Shown: positions 8,786 through 16,539, numbered from the stretch's first letter. The stretch is 64,000 nucleotides of DNA from Pedobacter sp. BS3 (GCF_008274585.1 NZ_VTRT01000001.1:868001-932000), one strand, 5' to 3'. Program-made: numbers and translations. Notes: generated by a model from the letters alone, not told the origin.

Positions 8786-9125
8786 AGATTGCTTCACGCT
8801 TGAACACCAGCCAACGCTCTCCAGAAGTATCGGGACAATGACGTTCCTATTTTCGTCATTGCGAAGAAGCAGGACAGACATAAGGAAAGGCAGCGGACGA
8901 AGCAATCTGTTGCCTGAAAAAGTTCAACAAATATATCTAAAACTAAGAGATTGCTTCACGCCTACACACCAACCTAAGCTTCCGTTCGCAATGACGCTCC
9001 TATATACGTCATTGCGAGGATGTAGCCACAGGATGTGCCTGAGCTGCAGACGAAGCAATCTGCTACTTAAAAAAGATTGCTTCACGTCTATACTCCACCC
9101 AACGCTCCGGTTCGCAATGACACGG
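8786..9125. repeat. Palindromic intergenic element AGATTGCTTC...GAAGCAATCT, two full copies and a partial
   Basis: Copy 1 (8786-8908) and copy 2 (8948-9061) each have outer arms agattgcttcacgc and gacgaagcaatct and inner arms around acaatgacg/gcaatgacg and cgtcattgcg, giving a long cruciform-like fold. A third, truncated copy begins at 9074. No protein-like reading frame is present in 8762-9356. Resembles miniature dispersed repeats common in Bacteroidota genomes. It separates the export/regulator genes from the glycosyltransferase part of the locus. Confidence 0.75.
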
Positions 9126-9304
9126 AAGTTGATAGATATTACAAGTAATTTTCCTCGTAAACGGAAAAGCTATAATTTTATACCATCCTTTGTGATGAGT
9201 TAATAACGCATCCTGTTTTTTTGCAGGATTTTACATAACGGTTATCCACCTTGTTGGCCGCTCTTTTTTTAAAAGACTGTGACTGACGGGGCGAAGCTGT
9301 GGGA

Positions 9305-9341
9305 GAGTGAGGCTGAGGATAAGGTTGAGGTCAAGTATAAG
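9305..9341 (+). repeat. RAGGNT hexamer array, left of four-helix-bundle gene
   Basis: Variants of gaggct/gaggat/aaggtt/gaggtc in tandem. An inverted array of the same family lies at 9726-9760 on the other side of the gene, so the pair could form a stem enclosing it. Confidence 0.65.
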
Positions 9342-9356
9342 TACAATACGGAGAGT

Positions 9357-9710
9357 ATGTATTACCGTTTTGAGGATATGCCGGTATGGCAACTTGCAAT
9401 GGATTACGCTGTCAAAATTCATGAACTGACCAGCCGGTTACCTAAGTCCGAAGATTATGGGCTTACCAGCCAGTTACGCCGGGCAGCTTTGTCCATCTCA
9501 AGTAATCTTGCTGAAGGCTTTGGCAGGGAAACCGCGGCGGACAAGAAAAATTTCTATATCATGTCCAGAGGGTCGCTGCTTGAAACAAGCAGTCAACTCA
9601 TGTATGGACACCAGGTAGGTTACTTCAGCCAGCAAGAGGTTGAAATGCTAAAATTGTTTTGTGACAAACTCCATTTTTCCCTGAATAAATTGATTAAATC
9701 GTTTAAGTAA
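9357..9710 (+). CDS. Four-helix-bundle protein (bIVP / S23-type family)
   Basis: A 117-residue helical protein of the family first seen in 23S rRNA intervening sequences, to which the Avd protein of diversity-generating retroelements is related. Family marks: FEDMPVWQLAMDYAVKIHELTSRLP, YGLTSQLRRAALSISSNLAEGFGR and SLLETSSQLMYGHQVGY. I start it at the ATG at 9357; the open frame extends upstream only through the hexamer repeat. Its role is unknown; such proteins are thought to bind nucleic acid. It is embedded between inverted repeat arrays, as is the second copy at 13802. Confidence 0.9.
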   Translation: MYYRFEDMPVWQLAMDYAVKIHELTSRLPKSEDYGLTSQLRRAALSISSNLAEGFGRETAADKKNFYIMSRGSLLETSSQLMYGHQVGYFSQQEVEMLKLFCDKLHFSLNKLIKSFK

Positions 9711-9725
9711 TGTTTGTTACTAAAC

Positions 9726-9760
9726 CTCAGTCTTAACCTCATCCTTATCCTCAACCTCAG
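9726..9760 (-). repeat. Inverted RAGGNT hexamer array, right of four-helix-bundle gene
   Basis: The plus strand reads ctcagtcttaacctcatcc then ttatcctcaacctcagcc, the reverse complement of the gaggtt/aaggat family. It ends 5 bases before the GTG start of asparagine synthase and therefore occupies that gene's leader and ribosome-binding region. Confidence 0.65.
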
Positions 9761-9765
9761 CCACC

Positions 9766-11592
9766 GTGTGTCGAATAGCAGGAATTATTTCATCCAAGAC
9801 TGAGCCGGCGGAGACGTACCGGCAGGTGAAGGCCATGTGTCAGAGCCTGCAGCATGGCGGGCCGGACGATGAGGGTATATACCTGAGCCCGGACGGTGCG
9901 GTGTGCCTGGGGCACCGGCGGCTGGCCATCCTGGATCTTTCGGAAGCGGGACACCAGCCGATGAGCGCCGATGAGGGACAGTTATGGATCAGCTTTAACG
10001 GGGAAATCTATAATTTCAGAAAACTACGGGCGAAGCTGGAAAAAGCCGGATCCCGGTTTACCACACAGACCGATACGGAAGTTATCCTGAAAGGCTACCA
10101 GCACTGGGGAACAAAAGCCTTCAGTGCACTACGGGGAATGTTCGCGTTTGCCTTATACGACCGGCGAAAACAAACGCTATACCTGGTACGTGATTCGCAG
10201 GGCATCAAGCCCCTGTATTATTACCATAAACATGGACAGTTAAGTTTCGCGTCGGAGGTAAAAGCATTTAAGCATTTACAAAATCCTCCGGAAACTTATA
10301 CCGACTGGCCTGTCGCGTTTTTGAGCCTGGGACACCTTCCCGAGCCGCTGACCACACTACAGGGTGTTTTCATGCTGCCTAAAGGCCATTATCTTGAGGT
10401 TAAGGTTGAGGCTGAAACCGAGGTTGAGGTTAAGACCTATTATGAGGATATCGCTGAATATATTATTACAGACGATGCAGATGTACAGGCACAAGTTGAT
10501 TCCCTGCTTGATCAGGCCATTCAACAGCAGTTGGTTTCGGATGCCCCTATCGGTGTATTCCTGAGCGGTGGTATTGACAGTTCCCTGCTGGCGCTTCAGG
10601 CAGCCAAATACCAGGGCGAGCAGCTCATTACCACTTCCATTCACTTCCCGGAAGATCACTATTCAGAAAAATGTTACCAGGATCTGATCAGCAAACGTTT
10701 GCCGGGTAAACATGTCGCCCAACAAATTACCCAACAGGACTTTGAAACGTATTTTGAACACATTCTGTCGGGTATGGACCAGCCCTCGGTTGACGGCATT
10801 AATTCGTGGTTCGTTTCCAAAGCCGCACGCGAAGCGGGCTTAAAAACCGTAATTTCGGGTATTGGCGCCGATGAGCTATTTGGTGGCTACCCTTCCTTTC
10901 GCAGGGTACCGCAACTACCGTTTATCCGGAAGTTACGCCTTCCGATGAGCTTATATGCAAACCTAACTCAGCGGGATACACTTCAGCGGGCAGCGTATCT
11001 GGAACACAGCCCCAGAAGCATATTTGAATACCTCTTTCTGCGAGGCTTTTACACAACCGGACAGTTAAAGACATTATTCAGCATACCTGGGGCTAAGCAA
11101 TACGAACTATTGCATACGCTGCCAGAACCTCCGGATAAACCGCAGGAATATACTGGAGCGATGGCTTCCTGGTATGAACAGCATTATTTTATGCAAAACC
11201 AATTGCTGAAAGACACTGACAATATGAGTATGCAGCATGGCCTGGAAATCCGGGTTCCTTTCCTGGATGAAACGCTGGCAGCATTTACCAGGCGATTGCC
11301 GCCGGCAACCCTCTACCCGGCTAATCAACCGGCAAAACATTTCCTGATCCATGCTTTTAATAATCTGTTACCCCGGGAAATATGGGATCGCCCAAAAATG
11401 GGTTTTACATTTCCATTCCAGCAATGGCTTAAATCACACAACCGTTACCGGGAGTTGAAAGGCCGGTATACACGGAATCCGGCAGCCAAAAAGCTCTTTG
11501 CCGGTTATGAACAGGATAAGGTACACTGGTCTAAGATCATGAGCCTGCTGGTACTGGAACAATTCGGCGGCGAATCTTTACTGAGCGCCTGA
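9766..11592 (+). CDS. asnB: Asparagine synthase (glutamine-hydrolysing)
   Basis: Transfers amide nitrogen from glutamine to aspartate, or in polysaccharide loci perhaps to a sugar acid. The GTG start at 9766 is fixed by Cys2, the glutaminase nucleophile (MCRIAGII). An N-terminal Ntn glutaminase domain (about 1-200: GGPDDEG, GHRRLAILDLS, FNGEIYNF) is followed by the PP-loop synthetase domain with SGGIDSS at about 267-273. A short acidic/basic insert (EVKVEAETEVEVK, encoded by 10395-10434) lies at the domain junction and is made of the RAGGNT repeat. The stop overlaps the next start by one base. Confidence 0.93.
   Translation: MCRIAGIISSKTEPAETYRQVKAMCQSLQHGGPDDEGIYLSPDGAVCLGHRRLAILDLSEAGHQPMSADEGQLWISFNGEIYNFRKLRAKLEKAGSRFTTQTDTEVILKGYQHWGTKAFSALRGMFAFALYDRRKQTLYLVRDSQGIKPLYYYHKHGQLSFASEVKAFKHLQNPPETYTDWPVAFLSLGHLPEPLTTLQGVFMLPKGHYLEVKVEAETEVEVKTYYEDIAEYIITDDADVQAQVDSLLDQAIQQQLVSDAPIGVFLSGGIDSSLLALQAAKYQGEQLITTSIHFPEDHYSEKCYQDLISKRLPGKHVAQQITQQDFETYFEHILSGMDQPSVDGINSWFVSKAAREAGLKTVISGIGADELFGGYPSFRRVPQLPFIRKLRLPMSLYANLTQRDTLQRAAYLEHSPRSIFEYLFLRGFYTTGQLKTLFSIPGAKQYELLHTLPEPPDKPQEYTGAMASWYEQHYFMQNQLLKDTDNMSMQHGLEIRVPFLDETLAAFTRRLPPATLYPANQPAKHFLIHAFNNLLPREIWDRPKMGFTFPFQQWLKSHNRYRELKGRYTRNPAAKKLFAGYEQDKVHWSKIMSLLVLEQFGGESLLSA
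10395..10434 (+). repeat. RAGGNT hexamer array in frame inside asnB
   Basis: Variants of gaggtt/aaggtt/gaggct encode alternating Val/Glu/Lys residues between GHYLEV and TYYEDI, the linker between the glutaminase and synthetase domains. It is 6-base periodic, so copy-number change preserves the frame. Confidence 0.7.
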
Positions 11593-12692
11593 TGAAAAAA
11601 GTGTTGTTTGCTGGTTTAAGCGCTTTCGCCCATACGGGCGGCATTGAGAAGGTAAACCGGAACTGGTTAAAGGTACTTAGTCAACTGGCCGAGCAGGATG
11701 GCATCCGGTTCTCCGGGCATATCCTGGCCGACAGATCACCGGATGAACGATATATCAATAATCGTTATTTTAAAGGTTACCAACGGCAGCGCTTCCGTTT
11801 TCTGTTTGCTACCTGCCGGCAGGCCCTTCGCTCGGATATCATCATTATCAGCCATGTCCACCTGGCTCCGCTTGTTGTATTCATCAAGAAATTGTGTCCT
11901 TCAATCAAGATTTATCTTCATGCGCATGGTATCGAGGTGTGGCACTCTCTTAACAGAATGCAACTGCAGGCCTTGCGGTTAGCCGACAAGATACTGGCAG
12001 TAAGCCGGTATACCCGGCAGCAACTCATTGAACAACATCAGGTTCCTGGAACCCATATCGAGGTATGGCCTAATGCCCTCGACGTGTTTTTTTATGTTCC
12101 GGATAACCTGAATAAACCCGCTTATCTTTTGGAACGTTATGGGCTTAGTTCCACACAAAAAGTGCTGCTTACTGTAACCCGCTTATCTTCGGAAGAGCAA
12201 TATAAAGGATACGATAAGGTGATCCAGGCGCTGCCTTACCTGCTGAAACAGTATCCGGGCCTTGTTTACCTGGTAGTGGGCAAGGCCGATCCGGCGGAGC
12301 AGCAACGGGTCAATATACTGATTGAAGATGCAGGATTGCAGCACAATGTAAAACTATTGGGTTACGTGGATGAGCAAGAACTGGTTGATCATTATTTATT
12401 AGCGGATAGCTATGTAATGCCCAGTACCGGCGAAGGGTTTGGCATCGCCTTTATTGAAGCCACAGCCTGCGGGCGCCCGGTGCTGGCCGGCAATAGTGAC
12501 GGCAGTGCAGATGCCGTTCTCCCGCAAACCGGCCTGTTATGCGATAGTGATAATCCGGATAATCTACTGAAGAAACTCCGGGAATTACAGACTTTCCCTC
12601 AATCCGCAAGTACCATACAAGAGGCTACCGTGAAGCAATATGGCTTTGACGCCTACCGGCAACGCATTGAACAACTTATTTTATCTGAATGA
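11592..12692 (+). CDS. Glycosyltransferase family 4
   Basis: GT-B fold retaining glycosyltransferase, probably adding one sugar to the repeat unit at the cytoplasmic face. The N-terminal domain carries the glycine loop SAFAHTGGIEKVN. The C-terminal donor-binding domain has TRLSSEEQYKGYDKVIQALP and the E-x7-E motif in PSTGEGFGIAFIEATACG (from about residue 277). Overlaps asnB by one base, so the two are translationally coupled. Acceptor and donor sugars cannot be read from sequence. Confidence 0.92.
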   Translation: MKKVLFAGLSAFAHTGGIEKVNRNWLKVLSQLAEQDGIRFSGHILADRSPDERYINNRYFKGYQRQRFRFLFATCRQALRSDIIIISHVHLAPLVVFIKKLCPSIKIYLHAHGIEVWHSLNRMQLQALRLADKILAVSRYTRQQLIEQHQVPGTHIEVWPNALDVFFYVPDNLNKPAYLLERYGLSSTQKVLLTVTRLSSEEQYKGYDKVIQALPYLLKQYPGLVYLVVGKADPAEQQRVNILIEDAGLQHNVKLLGYVDEQELVDHYLLADSYVMPSTGEGFGIAFIEATACGRPVLAGNSDGSADAVLPQTGLLCDSDNPDNLLKKLRELQTFPQSASTIQEATVKQYGFDAYRQRIEQLILSE

Positions 12693-12767
12693 CAATGCAA
12701 TGCGACAGGCCTACAAAGGAATCCGGCTATACCAAACGAGCCTTAAACCGAGATTTCATACGTATAT

Positions 12768-12790
12768 GCTTCGACAAGCTCAGCGTGACG
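12768..12790. repeat. Short dispersed repeat (gcttcgacaagctcagcgtgacg type)
   Basis: The sequence gcttcgacaagctcagcg plus tgacg resembles a short self-complementary element (CTTCGA..., GAGC/GCTC) scattered in Bacteroidota spacers. Seen once here, just upstream of the exporter permease. Low weight. Confidence 0.35.
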
Positions 12791-12815
12791 CCTTGTGAAT
12801 AAAACAACATTAAAC

Positions 12816-13691
12816 ATGGAAGCTGAAAAGACAGGACATACCGAAAACGAATGGGACCTGGAGATCAAACCACATAACAACCTGTTTGAGCTTCACCTGG
12901 CCGATGTATGGCGTTACCGCGACCTGCTTGGTTTGCTGGTACGCCGGGATTTTGTAAGCTTTTATAAACAGACCATCCTGGGACCACTCTGGTTCTTCAT
13001 TCAGCCGCTGTTCACTACTTTGATCTATACGTTTGTATTCGGTAACCTGGCCGGTATCTCTACCGATGGGCTACCCCAACCCCTGTTCTATATGGCGGGT
13101 ATTACCGCCTGGAATTATTTTGCTGACTGCCTCACCAAAACCTCTACCGTATTTAAAGACAATGCCAATATTTTCGGAAAAGTTTATTTTCCCAGGCTGG
13201 TAATGCCTTTGAGCATTGTCATCAGCAACCTGGTACGCTTTGGGGTACAATTCCTGCTGTTCCTGCTACTTATGGTGTATTATTATCTGCATAACGCTAA
13301 TGTGCAGCCGAATACGTATATCCTGCTTTTCCCGGTATTGGTTCTCCTGATGGCCGCACAGGGACTTGGGTTGGGCATGATCATCTCGGCCATGACCACC
13401 AGGTACCGCGACCTGGCCTTCCTGGTCACCTTCGGGATACAGTTGCTCATGTATGCCACCACGGTGATCTACCCGCTAAGCACAGCGCTGGAGAAATACC
13501 CGGAATACGCCTGGATCATTCAATATAACCCGATGACACCCATTATTGAAACCTTCCGGTACGGGTTCCTGGGCAACGGAACCTTCAACTGGGCCTTCTT
13601 GGGCTATGCCACCGCAGTTACCGTGGTTATTTTACTGGCAGGCATTGTGATCTTCAATAAAGTGGAGAAGACGTTTGTGGATACGGTTTGA
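12816..13691 (+). CDS. wzm: ABC-2 polysaccharide exporter, permease subunit (Wzm type)
   Basis: Inner-membrane half of an ABC exporter that moves lipid-linked polysaccharide across the membrane. I start it at ATG 12816 (MEAEKTGHTENEW); an upstream GTG at 12795 adds seven residues. The cytoplasmic N-terminus (HLADVWRYRDLLGLLVRRDFVSFYKQTILGPLW, split here by eye) is typical of Wzm/TagG proteins. Six hydrophobic helices follow. The ATPase (wzt) lies 1.6 kb downstream, the two being separated by a four-helix-bundle gene, a toxin-antitoxin pair and repeat arrays. Confidence 0.93.
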   Translation: MEAEKTGHTENEWDLEIKPHNNLFELHLADVWRYRDLLGLLVRRDFVSFYKQTILGPLWFFIQPLFTTLIYTFVFGNLAGISTDGLPQPLFYMAGITAWNYFADCLTKTSTVFKDNANIFGKVYFPRLVMPLSIVISNLVRFGVQFLLFLLLMVYYYLHNANVQPNTYILLFPVLVLLMAAQGLGLGMIISAMTTRYRDLAFLVTFGIQLLMYATTVIYPLSTALEKYPEYAWIIQYNPMTPIIETFRYGFLGNGTFNWAFLGYATAVTVVILLAGIVIFNKVEKTFVDTV

Positions 13692-13796
13692 TTCGTTTGT
13701 CGTTCTTCGTCCTTCGTCTTTTGTTTATCGTTTATCGTCCGTCGTTTATCGAACAACAAGCAACAAGCAACGAGCAACAAACAACGAATATCAAAT
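13691..13796. repeat. AACGANN heptamer array 1, with opposed arms
   Basis: The left half is built of 7-base units such as tcgtttg, tcgttct, tcgtcct, tcgttta; the right half of the complementary type aacaagc, aacgagc, aacgaat. The switch is at about 13750 (tttatcgaacaac). The whole can fold as one long imperfect hairpin. It begins at the wzm stop and ends just before the four-helix-bundle start. Confidence 0.8.
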
Positions 13797-13801
13797 ACAT
13801 C

Positions 13802-14146
13802 ATGGAGAATAAGTTAGAGGTTTGGAAAAAGGCTCACCAGCTCACTCTAAAAGTGTATGAGTTAACTAAACAATTCCCATCTTCTGAGCAATTTGGATTA
13901 ACCAGCCAGCTTAAAAGATGTGCGGGTAGCATTCCCTCAAATATTATTGAGGGTCAATCGAGACAATACAAAAAAGAATTTATCCAATTCCTTTATATAT
14001 CGAAAGGATCTTTATCAGAAACAGAATATCACTTGTTTCTGGCAAAAGATTTAAAATATATAACCGAAGATCAATACCAGGATATTTCAACAGATATTAT
14101 ATCCATAAGAATGATGCTGAATAAATTAATCAGTAGCTTGAAATGA
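13802..14146 (+). CDS. Four-helix-bundle protein (bIVP / S23-type family), second copy
   Basis: A 114-residue protein, MENKLEVWKKAHQLTLKVYELTKQFP, then FGLTSQLKRCAGSIPSNIIEGQSR and SLSETEYHLFLAKDL. It has the same fold and motif order as the protein at 9357, but the sequence is clearly diverged, so the two are not recent duplicates. The ATG at 13802 gives the family N-terminus; the longer frame reads through the heptamer repeat. Arrays of AACGANN repeat abut it on both sides. Function unknown; family knowledge suggests nucleic-acid or RNP association. Confidence 0.9.
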   Translation: MENKLEVWKKAHQLTLKVYELTKQFPSSEQFGLTSQLKRCAGSIPSNIIEGQSRQYKKEFIQFLYISKGSLSETEYHLFLAKDLKYITEDQYQDISTDIISIRMMLNKLISSLK

Positions 14147-14151
14147 TTGGG

Positions 14152-14343
14152 GCTTTCGTTTATCGTCCGTCGTTTATCGTCCGTCGTTTATCGTTTGTCG
14201 AATAACGAACAACGAACAACGAGCAACGAACAACGAACAACGAACAACGAGCAACGAACAACGAGCAACGAGCAACGAACAACGAATAACGAGCATCGAA
14301 TAACGAATAACGAACAACGAATATCGAGCAACGAACAACAAAT
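14152..14343. repeat. AACGANN heptamer array 2, with opposed arms
   Basis: The left arm (14152-14198) has tcgttta, tcgtccg and tcgtttg units; the right arm (14199-14343) has about twenty units of aacgaac, aacgagc, aacgaat and a few atcgaat. The period is exactly 7 over most of the length. It is open in one frame on each strand only because the repeat lacks stops; I see no protein signal. It separates the four-helix-bundle gene from the toxin-antitoxin pair. Confidence 0.85.
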
Positions 14344-14357
14344 GGTATCAATAAAAA

Positions 14358-14369
14358 TTGCTATATTTA
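14358..14369 (+). promoter_or_regulatory. Candidate promoter element shared by both toxin-antitoxin pairs
   Basis: The segment attgctatatttata ahead of this antitoxin and attgttatatttata ahead of the antitoxin at 49346 differ by one base, although the genes themselves are diverged. TATATTTA (14362-14369) is one base from the Bacteroidota -7 consensus TAnnTTTG. Confidence 0.45.
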
Positions 14370-14393
14370 TATAATTCAGTTTATACTATAGCT

Positions 14394-14615
14394 ATGCAAA
14401 CTATATTATTACAGATAAATAACGACAAGGCTTATCAGCTTTTAAAAGACCTGGAGGACCTTAAGATCATCAAGGTACTAAAGCAAAGTACAGACATCGA
14501 ACAAGTACCTTTATCAGAGAAATTTGCAGGTTCATTAAAGTTATCTGAAGACGAGTATAAAGAATTTCAGGAATACCTTACCGAAGTGCGTAACGAATGG
14601 GACAGGAATATTTGA
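14394..14615 (+). CDS. Putative antitoxin of a VapBC-type pair
   Basis: A 73-residue acidic protein (MQTILLQINNDKAYQLLKDLEDL...) ending EVRNEWDRNI. No confident DNA-binding motif is visible. The call rests on context: its 3' end overlaps the PIN-domain toxin by 19 bases. The unrelated-looking small protein at 49346 likewise ends in EWDI over a PIN gene. It probably binds and neutralises the toxin with its C-terminal region and may repress the operon. Confidence 0.72.
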   Translation: MQTILLQINNDKAYQLLKDLEDLKIIKVLKQSTDIEQVPLSEKFAGSLKLSEDEYKEFQEYLTEVRNEWDRNI

Positions 14616-14986
14616 TCGATTCTAATATACTTATCGGATATCTAGATAATAAATTGCCGGAAAGAGGCATGTTATTCATGCACACTGTTTTTAATGATAT
14701 TCCCAGAATCTCTGTGATTACCAAAATTGAGATATTACGGTTTAACGCACCTGAAAAAGCGTATAAGGTATTACAGGAGTTTATCAAATCATCTTTAGTG
14801 TATAGTCTTGATAATATCACAGTTGATAAAACGATAGCTTTATGTAAACTGAAAAAAATCAAGCTTCCTGATGCAATTATAGCCGCAACAGCATTAATTA
14901 ACAAGCAAATACTGCTAACAAGAAATACTTCTGATTTTAAAAACATCCCTGGTTTAGAGGTAATCAATCCTTTCGAATTCGCATAG
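14597..14986 (+). CDS. PIN-domain ribonuclease toxin (VapC-like)
   Basis: A predicted metal-dependent endoribonuclease. The PIN acidic residues are in place: Asp8 in YLIDSNILIGYL, Glu in VITKIEILRF (about residue 45), Asp in KLPDAIIAATALI (about 91) and Asp in LLTRNTSDFKNIPG (about 112). Length (129) is typical. Start ATG at 14597 overlaps the antitoxin. It shares the layout and motif spacing of the toxin at 49567. Heptamer repeat arrays lie on both sides of the pair, which interrupts the wzm-wzt gene pair. Confidence 0.88.
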   Translation: MGQEYLIDSNILIGYLDNKLPERGMLFMHTVFNDIPRISVITKIEILRFNAPEKAYKVLQEFIKSSLVYSLDNITVDKTIALCKLKKIKLPDAIIAATALINKQILLTRNTSDFKNIPGLEVINPFEFA

Positions 14987-15172
14987 TTTCGTTTGTCGTC
15001 CATCGTCTTTCGTCTTTCGTCTTTCGTCCATCGTTTATCGAGCAACGAACAACGAATAACGAACAACGAATAACGAACAACGAATAACGAACAACGAATA
15101 ACGAATAACGAACAACGAATAACGAATAACGAATAACGAACAACGAACAACAAGCAACGAATAACGAACATG
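14987..15172. repeat. AACGANN heptamer array 3, with opposed arms
   Basis: The left arm 14987-15040 contains tcgtttg, tcgtcca, tcgtctt and tcgttta units; the right arm 15041-15172 contains alternating aacgaac and aacgaat units. Same architecture and polarity as arrays 1 and 2. Together the three arrays bracket the four-helix-bundle gene and the toxin-antitoxin pair. Confidence 0.85.
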
Positions 15173-15194
15173 TCCAACATAGCAATAAAAGCAG

Positions 15195-15230
15195 AAAGGC
15201 CCCTCTTTAATTCTCCCCCAAGGGGAGAAG
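15195..15230. repeat. Fragment of a CCCCC/GGGG palindromic element
   Basis: Contains aaaggcccctctttaattct followed by ccccca-aggggag, resembling one half of the element found in frame in ileS at 57757-57846. Lies in the leader of wzt. Confidence 0.4.
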
Positions 15231-15263
15231 ATTTATTTCAGTTTCCATTCCAAGTTTTACTCC

Positions 15264-16538
15264 ATGTCAATAGCCATTAAAGCAGAAAATCTTTCTAAAG
15301 CGTACCAACTGGGTGAAATTGGTACCGGCACCATCAGCCGTGACCTGGAGCGCTGGTGGGCTAAGGTTCGGGGAAAGGAAGATCCTTTCCTGAAGATCGG
15401 TGAGACTAACGACCGCAGCACCAAGGGAAACAGCGACGTGGTATGGAGCTTAAAGGATATTAACTTTGAAATTGAGCAGGGTGACGCGGTGGGTATTATC
15501 GGACGTAATGGCGCCGGCAAAAGTACACTGCTTAAAATATTAAGCCGGGTGACTTCCCCGACAACCGGATCGGTGAAGATCAAAGGACGGGTAGCCAGCC
15601 TGCTGGAAGTCGGCACGGGCTTCCACCCCGAACTGACCGGACGGGAAAATATTTTCCTCAACGGCGCTATCCTCGGCATGCGCAAAAAGGAAATTAAACG
15701 CCGGCTGGATGAGATCGTGGATTTTGCCGGTGTGGAACGTTATCTTGATACCCCGGTAAAGCGCTATTCCAGCGGCATGTATGTGCGCCTGGCTTTCGCG
15801 GTAGCCGCCCACTTGGAGAGCGAAATCCTCATTGTGGATGAAGTTTTAGCAGTGGGCGACGCAGAATTTCAAAAGAAATGCCTCGGTAAAATGGGTGACG
15901 TGAGTAAAGGAGAGGGAAGAACGGTGTTGTTTGTGAGCCACAATATGGGTTCGATAAGACACTTATGTTCAAACGCTATTTATCTTAAAAATGGTATGAT
16001 TTCAGGATATGGTGAAACTGATAAAATAATTTTTCAATATATCAATGCAGATCCTATTGATAATTCTATAGAAAACTTTAGCCATATACCCAGAGCTGAT
16101 AAGAACTATGGCAAAGAATTTAGTTTTGAGCATTGCCAAACCCTTTCTAAATTGTCAGACGTTAGCAATTCTTTTTTATATGGTGAAGAATTAAGTTTTA
16201 AGATAAAGGCTTATGCCAAAAGTCCTTTGGAAAAAATGAACATCGGGTTTAGGATAGAAGACGACATGGGCATTTCTTTAACAGGACCGAGATCAATGGA
16301 TCATGGTATTGGGTTTGATATTGATGGGTATAAAGATATAGAGATTGAATTCCCCGGCTTTAATCTTGCACCAGGCCGATATTTTATAACTCTTACCGGG
16401 ATTTACAGGGGAGTTTGTTTGGATCAGGTAGAGAAATGTATAGCTTTTGATGTTAGGCATGAGCTTGCGAATAGAACTATCCGCCCACATTCTGGTGCAT
16501 GGGGCAAAATTATTACACAACCCAGGTGGAAAAGTTAA
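15264..16538 (+). CDS. wzt: ABC polysaccharide exporter ATPase with C-terminal substrate domain (Wzt type)
   Basis: Energises export of finished polysaccharide with Wzm. The nucleotide-binding domain has Walker A GRNGAGKST, the signature YSSGMYVRLAFAVA and Walker B ILIVDEVLAVGD. Residues about 265-424 form an extra beta-rich domain of the Wzt_C type, which in studied systems recognises the chain terminus. Base composition changes abruptly at about 15950: the ATPase half is GC-rich and the C-terminal half strongly AT-rich like the genes after it. This suggests the substrate-recognition half travels with the sugar-specific cassette. Confidence 0.94.
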   Translation: MSIAIKAENLSKAYQLGEIGTGTISRDLERWWAKVRGKEDPFLKIGETNDRSTKGNSDVVWSLKDINFEIEQGDAVGIIGRNGAGKSTLLKILSRVTSPTTGSVKIKGRVASLLEVGTGFHPELTGRENIFLNGAILGMRKKEIKRRLDEIVDFAGVERYLDTPVKRYSSGMYVRLAFAVAAHLESEILIVDEVLAVGDAEFQKKCLGKMGDVSKGEGRTVLFVSHNMGSIRHLCSNAIYLKNGMISGYGETDKIIFQYINADPIDNSIENFSHIPRADKNYGKEFSFEHCQTLSKLSDVSNSFLYGEELSFKIKAYAKSPLEKMNIGFRIEDDMGISLTGPRSMDHGIGFDIDGYKDIEIEFPGFNLAPGRYFITLTGIYRGVCLDQVEKCIAFDVRHELANRTIRPHSGAWGKIITQPRWKS

Positions 16539-16539
16539 T

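Noticed and set aside
8754-9203. 149-codon open frame overlapping the end of the UpxY gene
   Set aside because: It runs through tandem AGATTGCTTC elements and its sequence repeats with them (DCFTPTHQP-like), so it is not a gene.
9357-14146. Diversity-generating retroelement, suggested by two Avd-related four-helix-bundle genes
   Set aside because: No reverse transcriptase and no template/variable repeat pair are present in the window.
14160-14374. Open frames of 60-75 codons on both strands reading NEQRTTNNEQ-like or FVVRCSLFV-like sequence
   Set aside because: They are translations of the AACGANN heptamer array, which lacks stop codons in some frames; no gene-like features.
13691-15172. 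CRISPR array
   Set aside because: The units are 7 bases with no spacers of constant length and no cas genes nearby.
14578-15185. Long minus-strand open frames (200 and 73 codons) over the toxin gene and array 3
   Set aside because: Antisense to a well-supported PIN toxin, with the remainder made of repeat.
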